Shown: in pieces, positions 56,130-64,000 of the stretch | Layout of the letters: every line of letters starts with the position of its first letter | Numbering within the stretch: the first letter of the stretch is position 1 | Assembly: GCA_003999685.1 (NCBI GenBank) | Contig: CP021223.1 | Location: 2,046,001 to 2,110,000 of the forward strand | DNA from: Taiwanofungus camphoratus | Taxonomy: Eukaryota; Basidiomycota; Agaricomycetes; Polyporales; Taiwanofungaceae | DNA: 64,000 nucleotides | Direction of reading: 5' to 3' | Notes under the pieces: model-generated | What the model was told of the DNA's origin: nothing | The model's input: the letters and a program-made list of their open reading frames with translations, nothing else | Database searches by the model: none | Position numbers and translations under genes: made by a program

Positions 56130-56142
56130 CCGCCTTGTAACA

Positions 56143-57411
56143 TAAAGCATCCGACAGGGAAATGTTGGGGGCAATTTGTGCGATCTCAGTCGCTCCCCGA
56201 ATGTCGTCCCAGTTGGGACCTTCGTCTGCTGTCAAGTCGATTACTTGGGATGTATTCGCTCGTTTCGCAGCTGGAGAGGCCGCCCTGCTCCTAGTTGGGG
56301 AGGGTGGTGCCGCTCGTTTCTTTTCCTTATCCACTGGTGTAGATGGAGGGTTGTCTTTGGGTGGCGATTGGATGCGCACCTGCTTGGGTGTCTGTTTGGC
56401 AGACGACGAGGCTGTAGCTACAGCATAGCCAGGTGCTGCAGCGGCAATTCCCTCGACTCTCTTTGATAGCGCTCAGAGAGTCGAAGTGTTAGTAGTGACA
56501 GCTTGTATAAGCTTGCCACTGTCGTTGATGGTCGAGGTCGCAATGGCCCCGAGTGTTGTGCGCACTCCTTCAAACCATTGATCCGATGGTTTGGGGAGTA
56601 CCGATGTAAGCGCCACTGACATTTCGCCAATGGTTCTTCTCTGTTCGGCAATGGTGGATTCAAGCTCTGCCCTAATGTCGGTTAATTCGCGAACACGAGA
56701 AGCCAGATGGCCTATCCCGTTAAGATCCGCAATATGTTCTGCTCCGATCAATGTGACCATTTGACTAGCCACTTGAAGAGCAGATTGAGCAGTGTCCCGC
56801 CACTCAAGCCCATAAGCTTCAGCACGGTACTTGTTAACATCCCTCCGAATGATGCGTGTGTAAGCATCCCGGTTGACGTGCAGAGTATACAAGATGTGTT
56901 GCAGCGATTCCCTGATGACCGCTAGCAGGGAATCTGGAGTCTCATCTGGCGAGGAACAGGTGCCTTGGAAGACCTGCACTTTGGGGGCCGTTGCATACAT
57001 TGTGGCCTCAGGCAGGGCCGAGACATGCGGTGCAGGCCCCCCCTGTGGGAAATCGATAAACGTGTTGTCCTCAATGTCCCTCTGGGGGTTGCTCACCTCT
57101 GGTGTAGGGGTGGGTATGAAAGGCTGAATTGGCATGAAAGCCTCTGCAGCAACTGAGGGAGGTGGAGACGACTCTGGGATCGTTTCCATCTCAAAGGAAG
57201 CTCCACGAGCAAGTCGTAGAGCCTCAACTTGGGCTTGGGTTTGAGATCTCCGCGCATCAGGCGCAGGGTATGGGGCAGGTCACCCTGAAGGTGTACCGCC
57301 GGACACCCTCGAGGACGACGAGCCAGTCGAGGGCATCCCAGTGACTTGAGAGTCACCAGTGGTATAGTGGGAGCCAGTTGGATGGGAAATGGGAGTGAAA
57401 GCAGGAGCCAT
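56143..57411 (-). pseudogene. LINE ORF1 (Gag-like), inactivated
   Basis: Starts at the ATG at 57411 (MAPAFTPISHPTGSHY), about 60 bp inside the LINE 5' end. One frame continues to 56143 apart from two TGA stops at 57280-57282 (TPSG*PAPYPAPDARR) and 56473-56475 (NTSTL*ALSKRVEGI). The central part is a probable coiled coil (VRELTDIRAELESTIAEQRR); the end is basic and Pro/Ser-rich (PPSPTRSRAASPAAKRA) with DLTADEGPNWDDI. LINE ORF1 proteins bind the element's RNA. No zinc knuckle is seen, but the C-terminus is cut by the LTR-like piece. Assignment rests on position within the LINE boundaries and the lack of any other family match. Confidence 0.68.
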
Positions 57412-57472
57412 TTGGACGACTAAGCTAGGGCGTCTAATGGAGATGGTGGTGGTACTGGTTCAAGAAGCGGTG

Positions 57473-57486
57473 CCTCTTGTAGACTC
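57473..57486. repeat. Target-site duplication of the LINE, right copy
   Basis: CCTCTTGTAGACTC, identical to 15126-15139; host sequence resumes after it. Confidence 0.85.
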
Positions 57487-59398
57487 GAGGACCGACGAGG
57501 GTGTTCTACTCCAACCTGACGTCGTGAATACAGAACGCACTTCAAAGACATCCTGAACTATCCAATTCTTCACTTGTGAATACGCTCTACTGTGGGGCTA
57601 TTGACGCAAGTTGGTTCTGGTATTAACGAGGAAATCACCTGAGGGTCGAAGAGCATCGCAAGTTAGAGCGTGCGTCCCTCATGGCAAACAGCGCAGGGTA
57701 CAGGACGCTGTAGAAATTCATTATCACTATTCAGCTGGCCTGGAATTCAGGCGCGTTAGAGTCAAGATGGATCTCAGAAACATATGGGTTTTGCACTGTA
57801 ATATGTGTCTACGCATCTACAGGCTACAGCCGACATACGCCCGGGGGTGTCGTGTCATTCAGCAGATACGCTTGCACGATCATTGTGTCAATCTGGTCCG
57901 GTGGCACTCGGCCGCCAAGAAACAAGTAGCTGATGCCTTCAATTGAGTTGTTCTTCTTGCCCTAGCAAGCCAGGCGCCCAGAATACCTCCCATTTTATCT
58001 GACAGCATCTGCAATATGCCGTACGAGAGGACTAAAGCTCTAGCAATGTGTCGGACACATGCGCTGCGACACAGGGTGTTATGATGGAGTAGAGAAGCGT
58101 GTGGGGCAGTCCGCTTACGGTTCTCTGATCACTCATTGAGATGCTTGGTGATTGATGATAAGTGCACGTCCGGGCTGTTCGGGCTGTCTCCGTAAGGTTT
58201 GCTGGATAGGGAAAGGGACGTATGCGATGTAGAGGCGCGAGGACGGCGAGCAGCTTACCAATAGGGAACAAACAGGAATCCTTGGTTCGCAACGACTTCA
58301 TGATGAGCGAGACATCGAATGAGGTGTTGTCATCAGTGCAGCAAGTGGTTGAGCTCTTGTGCAAAGCATAGACGTCGTGTTGAGACTACCGGGCCTGAAC
58401 AAGTCGAGAAAGCGCATTCATGGTGCAGGTGTTTGACGGACACATGCCACGCACGTCGTGCGACTTTTTCTTGTGGTTTGCGGGGCCCCGCGTCTGCCCC
58501 GCCAAGAAGATTCCAATGAAATGAAACAGCCAGCGTTCTCTGCCTTGACGGTGCTTCGGTAGTTGATCGAGCAGTCAAGGGATGACCTCATGCTATCATG
58601 GGACCGCTTGGTCAGTGGGAAATATAGTACGTGTTACTCTTCATCGACTACGCCGGTTGCCTTTGCAATACAATTTGAGAGGAATATTAGTTTGATCTAT
58701 TGAATTTCTGTATGCTTTGACCAAGAAGAGAACAATACGGTCATGTGAGTTTCAATTCTCAGAATGATAGAATTTTCAGTCGGGAACGCATCGCGCCAGC
58801 ACTGCTCCCATTACTTGCACATCTATACTGATGGAGACTCAGTGGACACATGGTGAATTCCGGAAGCGCCCGATTATATACAATCTTACGACCATAGACC
58901 TTTTGCACAATTTGCAAAGCACTCACGAGAAAAGCATCCACGCAATTTGATACTGTGTAAACCAACCGTTACTCATTGAATAACCGTTCTCACACTCACC
59001 ATCCGCAGGCAGGTACGACCGGCATGTGGGTTGAGGGAGCCAGCGTCTCGCCTGAGCTAAACGCCTTGGTATGATCCGAATCCCAGGGGGCATCTGTAAG
59101 TGGGGCACTGCACAAGGCTTGGGGTTGTAAGAGGAATGCTCCGAGTGGTTTGGCATGTCCCTCGGTGGGTTGCGTCCGCGTGCCGATAAGTCCAGACTTG
59201 GTACCCTAGTCTTGACTGATTTACTGAGTTTGAAATGTCGGAGGTACAGTATGCTCACGGAGCTATTGGACTGATGTATATTGAATCGGCGACGATATAA
59301 CCCGGTCTGGACCCTCGACTTCCTCGTAACATTTGCATAACTATTTCCTCCACGCCTCTAAGCACCGTTCCCCTCCTTTTCTTCTTTCTCCTCCTCGG
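57487..59398. other. Host spacer, no supported gene
   Basis: Several short frames exist on both strands. One minus-strand series (59258 to 58759) has splice-like borders (GTGAGT at about 58999, CAG at about 58956) but no recognisable protein. The last part is the leader of the kinase gene. I see no RNA gene. Confidence 0.4.
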
Positions 59399-62136
59399 AT
59401 GCTCAAAATTCAGGTCTCGTCGCCCTCGCCAGACTCGTCCAACCAAACCACCCCGACACTAGCAGACCTCAGTAGAAACGCTTCTGTTATATCCTCATCC
59501 TCGAGTTCTAGTTCAACCTCCGATCTGACTCTACAGACTCCTGCGCGTCCTCGTCCCCTCCGCACATTCTCGTCGCCCCGGACGAATGTACGCTCAAGAA
59601 GCCCGCAGTCTCCCACCACCCCCCGCGGCTCGAGACCTCCCCCATATCTAGTTAGGGAGCTAGGCCTCGCGTCGGATGAAGAAGACGGGTCGTCGGAACT
59701 AAGACCCCCTCCTGGCTCGCGGGCGCAGTCCAAGTCACGCAACAGCTCTGTCAATGGACGCGGGGGAGCTGAGGACTTTGAGTATAAGCGCGAGTTGGGG
59801 GAAGGGTCGTACTCATACGTGAGTCCGTTTACAGCGTGTGTCAGGCCTGGTCACATTGGATGCTATCAACACGTAAACAGGTCATGCTTGCCAGACATCG
59901 TGCAAGTGGGCGTGAGTATGCTATCAAGATACTCAATAAGAATTATCTGCGTCGTCATGATAAGCATGCGACCGCTCTTGCTGAGAAGAACACGTTGGTC
60001 AGACTGGGTGCAGGCCACCCGGGCATAGTGCGGTTACATTGGACTTTTCAGGATGAATGGAGTCTGTGTGAGCGCGAACTCTACCTTCACACTGTGTCAG
60101 ATGCGCTTATTTTTTTTTTCCTCTTTTGGGTGAAGGCTTCGTTCTGGACTTTGCGAGAAACGGAGAATTGCAGTCGCAAATATCTCGCTTGGGTTCCCTG
60201 TCCATTGGTTGTGCCCGGGTTTATGCCGCGCAGCTTGTCGATGCTTTAGACTATATGCACTCGAAAGGTGTCATTCATCGGTAAATGTTCCATTGTTTCT
60301 ACGTCTTCAATATCTGACCTCGCTATCGACTCATGCAGCGACCTAAAGCCTGAGAATTTACTTTTGGATGACGATTTCCGGATCAAGATCACAGACTTTG
60401 GTACCGGAAAAATTCTGGACTCCGGAGGTCGGTCCAGTCATGTCGGCTTCTTCCGTCTCTGATTAGCTCTTAGGTGATCGTTCGAAGACTTGGGTCGGTA
60501 CAGCACAGTATGTGTCCCCGGAGTTACTTGAAGGCAGCGAGACTAGCAAGAGGTGCGTTCTGATTATCTGCTCGCCGATATCATCTGATAGCTTATCTTT
60601 ATGTACACAGCTCCGACTTCTGGGCCCTTGGTTGCATTATCTACCAAATGATTGCGGGGCGCTTCGCGTTTCAGGGACTGTCAGATTACCTCACATGGCA
60701 GAAAATCAAAAGGATCGAATACTCGTTTCCGGAGGGGTTCGACGACCAGGCGAAGGACCTCGTCCAGAGGCTTCTTGTGTGTCTTTATTCCTCCGTCTGC
60801 AGGTCGGTCCGGTTGTTGAAACTTGCGTGGATGTAGGTCCGCGACCCCCTGCAGCGGTTGGGTGCTGGTCCTTCCGGAAGTGGCTGCGATATGCAGGCGC
60901 TGCGTGCACATCTTTTTTTCGCCTCAATTAATTGGAGCACATTGTGGTCTGATCCGGTGCCACCGCTAGAGCCCGGGCTCATCAAGAAGGAACAATATCC
61001 GCCGGGCCAGTCGCCGAACGGGACGCGAGAGTGGGAAGATGTTGGTGCTGCTTGGGACAACCTCGTTGGTGGCGATGACCTTGACGACGGGATTAGCTGG
61101 GCTTCAGACGGTGAGGGCGGAGAGTACATTTTGGGACCAGGCGCTCGAATACCGAATGGATCTAAATTCGGGGAAGAAGTGGGACCTATGGGTGAACAGC
61201 GGCCTTTTGCGTTTCCAACGGTTGCTGTACCAGGCAACGGAGATGAAGGCTTGTCAGACCCCTCGCCGTCGGCTGACCGCAATGTATCGAACCAGGCGCC
61301 TGCTGTACGTTTTGCGGACGCGCCGGAAGCTGGTTCTGCTGTTGTCGACGATGAAACGCATGATCGATTAAAGTCGACGCTGGACGTTCCCTCAGCTGTG
61401 AAGGCTCGACCTATTGACGTGCCGAAAGCTACGGTTGTCGATTCCTATTCGACAGAGTCTGCGACAAGTTCATCCGATAGCAGTCCAATCGAACGGCTAG
61501 GGGCGGCACTAGAAGCAACAGGATTAGACCGAGGGCGGAATCGCGCGCAGACGCCGATTCAAGGCAACGGTCTTCCTGTTGAGTTCCAATTGTAAGACGG
61601 GCGCGCCAGGTCTATGTGCTTCAAAATTTCTGACGCGCTGTTTAGGTCTTTACTACTACCTGGCGAAAGCGTCGTCTTCAACACGACCATAACGCCGAGC
61701 GGTCCCAAGCGACGCGCAAGCCGCCTGCTAGCCATGGCTGTAGCGCCGAAGAAGATCAAGACGCGGGACTTAGTTCTGACTACCCACCGATTAATATGTC
61801 TGAAAGAGAAGCCAGGTCGAGGGGTGCTGGTAAGGACTGAACTTTTTGTCCAGCCTTGCGAGAGAGATAAGGATGGTCGAAATACCATCACAAGTATTGA
61901 GCCAAAGGGTGAATTGGAGTTCGTGGTGATGACGGTGAACTTTTCAGCACACCTCGCTCGTTGCCTATCGTATGCTCATTGTCTTTTTTTTCCAGCCAGC
62001 GAAGTCGCACTGTTTTCTTGCTGCCAGCCCCACGATAGCGAGCACCTGGATTCGTAAGATCCGCGATGCCCTTCGTACATGTGCCCCGGCAACTAACAAT
62101 GTTCGTCACCCTTCGAATTCCCGCACACGGACGTGA
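59399..62136 (+). CDS. PDK1/Pkh-type AGC protein kinase
   Basis: Ser/Thr kinase of the 3-phosphoinositide-dependent kinase group, which activates other AGC kinases in membrane and TOR/sphingolipid signalling. The ATG at 59399 gives a Ser/Pro-rich leader, then YKRELGEGSYSY-VMLARH (glycine loop across an intron), YAIKILNK (ATP Lys), ALAEKNTLVRL, VIHR-DLKPENLLLDDDF (catalytic loop across an intron), DFGTGK, WVGTAQYVSPELL and DFWALGCIIYQMIAGRFAF. The linker is long, and the C-terminal exons (61650-62136) read like a PH domain: LLLPGESVVFNTTI, RDLVLTTHRLICLKEK, ending with a Trp-containing helix (STWIRKIRDALR). About eight introns. Frames are intact; the intron near 60069-60136 contains a T run. 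Symbols used elsewhere are pkh1/ksg1; the exact orthologue is not tested. Confidence 0.88.
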
Positions 62137-62506
62137 CTATATATTCTTTTTGATGCATGTTGTAAGTTCATCTCACTGACTGGTCTGGGACATTGCTGTT
62201 GGGCACGGCGTACACACATTGTATTTAAGGATATCATTAGTGCCATCTATGTATCGTAGCTTATGTTCGAACACGCATCCACTTATAATGTGTTGCATTA
62301 ATCCACCAGATTGTCCGACATGTAGCAAACCCGCGGTAGATACTTTTAAACGGACTGCAAGCAGTTTCGGAGATGTCTCAGCCGGGAGGCAGGAGACTTG
62401 CATCCACAGCTCCAGCGTCTTCCGCGTCATCACTGTCCTCCGCGGACCTTGGAATTGGCGTGCGAGGCATGACCATCAGACCTGGAAAATCCGAGTGAGA
62501 AGGTAG
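62137..62506. other. Convergent intergenic region
   Basis: Lies between the 3' ends of the kinase gene (+) and ILV6 (-). Probably contains both terminators. Nothing else seen. Confidence 0.5.
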
Positions 62507-63596
62507 TCATATATCGTCTGAAATTCTCTGACCGGTACGAGCAGCCTCAAGAACGCCAAATGGCTTCAGCAATGCCAAAAAGGCCTCTACCCGTTTTGTC
62601 TTGCCCGACATTTCCACAATGACGCTGTTTTCGCTGACGTCGACAATGCGCCCGCCAAACTGCGACGACAGGACGGACACAGCGTGAAGATTGTCATTCT
62701 TCAGGCGCAGTGCCTGTGAAGGAGTGAGCGGAGGGGGAGCGTGGCTGTCCTGCTCCGGGTGCCCACCACGCTCGAAGTTTTGTGCCAACATCATCTCACG
62801 CCCTAGCTTTGATGCATCTGGGGATGCAGCGTCAGAAGCACGCTCGAGACTGCTCCGTCGCGGTTCGTGTGCCGGCCCGCCCTGAAGCTGGTCTTCAACG
62901 TATTCCAGACCGAGGATCGACACCTTGACGAGTAGCAGTTCGCGCTCTATACAATGAGTGTCGGTGTAATCTAACACGGCCCACACGGGAACCTATAAAG
63001 TATGCTTATTAGGGAAAGGTCAGAAGACTGATATGTCACGCACAAGGTCCTCCAACTGTCTTCGGGCCTGCTCGATTACCCCGTCCTGGCCTCGGAGGAC
63101 AATACACATCCGACTCAGGTCGCGGATCTCTGTGCGGCAGACAACCAAAGAATCGATATTGAATCCCCGACCGGCCAAAATTCCTGAGACACGGGACAGA
63201 ACTCCTGGTTCATTCTGCACGAGACAGTTCAAGACGTGTCTAGAAACAGATAATCGGTGCAATGATTAATTATTTATGTCCAGTCCGATGAAACCTAGCC
63301 TACTTCTTGAATGGCTGCAAACTTGGCGGAGGTGTGTTGTACAGAATGTTAGTCACAGCTTCTTCAGCAGACCTTGGGCGTAAGTCCATTGCAGGAAGAG
63401 GGGGGGGACGATGCTTCAGAGTCATGGACCTTTTGTAGTCAAGCGCAGACGTGGAATCGTCGATGGGAGGAGGCGGCTTTGGTGCATTTTCTGAATCAGG
63501 CGTGCGCCTGCACAATGATGAAGAGAGGTAGCGTGGCTTGAATGCCCTCGTCGCGGACACGCCCCTCCGCGCAGCACTGGCGAAAAGATACGCCAT
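62507..63596 (-). CDS. ILV6: Acetolactate synthase regulatory (small) subunit
   Basis: Regulatory subunit of mitochondrial acetohydroxyacid synthase, the first common step of valine, leucine and isoleucine synthesis, which mediates valine feedback. Exons are 63596-63304, 63239-63044 and 62992-62507. The ATG at 63596 gives MAYLFASAARRGVSATRAF, a mitochondrial presequence. The first ACT domain reads HVLNCLVQNEPGVLSRVSGI, GRGFNIDSLVV and MCIVLRGQDGVIEQARRQLE, then PVWAVLDYTDTHCIEREL. A linker typical of fungal members precedes the second ACT-like part, LHAVSVLSSQFGGRIVDVS, with ENSVIVEMSGKTKRVEAFL and KPFGVLEAARTG. Length and order match the family; no lesion. A GTG-started upstream extension exists, but the ATG is the sensible start. 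Confidence 0.93.
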
Positions 63597-63866
63597 ACTG
63601 CAGCAAGCAAGAGGAGATTGGGAAAGGTATACTCTCACTACTAGTCGATCGAGTCAAATGTAAATTGTCACGTGCGTGATATGTGAAATGACAATGAGGT
63701 ACTGACTGGTAGTAAGTACCACAGAGAGTTGTCCTCCTACGCCGCCTTCAAGCAACTTAGGAGCTTCGAAGCCAAGGTCGGATGTATGAGAATGTCGTAT
63801 TGAAAAATGATAACTACGAGCGAGCTTTAAATTACTACTCTGTATGGACGCTCGTCGCGTGATGAG

Positions 63867-63867
<1 letters not shown>

Positions 63868-63904
<37 letters not shown>

Positions 63905-64000
63905 CACCGGGTTTATACTCCGTACACCGTGGTACATGTAGAGTTAGGGATAGTAAGTAGGCTCCGCGCCCCCATGAGCGGTGCACCGTTATCGATCGGT
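63868..64000 (-). mobile_element. 3' end of a second LINE copy (runs off the window)
   Basis: A run of about 32 T is followed by GGGTTTATACTCCGTACACC, GTACATGTAGAG, GATAGTAAGTAG and CCATGAGCGG. These match the 3' tail of the large LINE (15158-15240) with small differences, in the same orientation. Only the poly(A) and part of the 3' UTR are inside the window. Confidence 0.75.

Larger units (their letters stand above)
15140..57472 (-). mobile_element. Non-LTR retrotransposon (LINE with RNase H), split by nested insertions
   Basis: The element reads 5' to 3' on the minus strand from 57472 to a poly(A) tail (poly-T at 15140-15157). Its own DNA is 57472-56143 (ORF1), 43488-42098 (reverse transcriptase) and 17027-15140 (RNase H and 3' UTR), roughly 4.6 kb. 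The missing parts are three later insertions: an LTR-like piece and a Gypsy element between ORF1 and RT, and a solo LTR holding a giant hAT element between RT and RNase H. A 14-bp target duplication flanks the whole. The 5' leader is only about 60 bp before the ORF1 ATG at 57411, so the copy appears full length at its 5' end. No endonuclease domain is visible. Several stop codons make this copy dead. Confidence 0.85.

Noticed and set aside
57611-57946. Plus-strand 111-codon frame right of the LINE
   Set aside because: Starts at a non-ATG codon and resembles no family I know; could be an old gene remnant but unsupported.
58759-59258. Minus-strand open frames with splice-like borders between the LINE and the kinase gene
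   Set aside because: No recognisable protein, composition or motif, and only short exons; not enough to call a gene.
1-64000. CRISPR arrays, rRNA, tRNA genes or bacterial operon features
   Set aside because: No regular spaced repeats, no rRNA conserved blocks and no tRNA-like folds noticed; the gene structure is eukaryotic.

Overview
The window looks like nuclear DNA of a filamentous basidiomycete, most likely an agaricomycete. The genes are broken by many short introns (about 45-75 nt), and the gene set includes a mushroom-type acidic-linker BTB family, fungal Mediator Med1, a Pkh/PDK1-type kinase and ILV6. About 22 kb is ordinary host sequence and about 42 kb is one nested transposon complex.

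Left host block (1-15125, mostly + strand): an FAD monooxygenase; two neighbouring paralogues encoding amphipathic helical proteins with a probable mitochondrial presequence; three tandem BTB genes; MED1; then an inverted, decayed fourth BTB copy.

Nested complex (15126-57486): the outermost layer is a non-LTR retrotransposon (LINE) on the minus strand. It is delimited by a 14-bp target-site duplication (15126-15139 and 57473-57486) with a poly(A) tail (poly-T at 15140-15157). Two insertions have split it. (a) A 1.6-kb solo LTR at 17028-42097 is itself split by a 23,455-bp hAT-type DNA transposon (18149-41603) with perfect 16-bp inverted termini and a perfect 8-bp duplication. (b) An older LTR-like piece (43489-44050 plus 56130-56142) is split by a full-length Ty3/Gypsy element (44051-56129, two 1608-bp LTRs) of the same family as the solo LTR. 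The Gypsy element carries a spliced antisense gene for a Zn2Cys6-like protein and an internal duplicate of its polypurine tract.

The giant hAT element is the most unusual object. Besides a transposase gene and a small second gene beside it, it carries intron-containing fragments of host-type genes, all on the same strand: beta-1,3-glucan synthase, a large uncharacterised serine-rich protein, and a mosaic in which a BRR2 helicase fragment sits inside fatty-acid synthase sequence. Most cargo pieces carry stop codons or frameshifts, although the element's ends are intact.

Right host block (57487-63867): a mostly featureless spacer, a PDK1-like kinase with a C-terminal PH-like region (+), and the acetolactate synthase regulatory subunit ILV6 (-). 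At the extreme right edge (63868-64000) the 3' tail of a second copy of the same LINE enters the window.

All coordinates, splice sites and identities come from reading the sequence by eye. No database search or alignment program was run.
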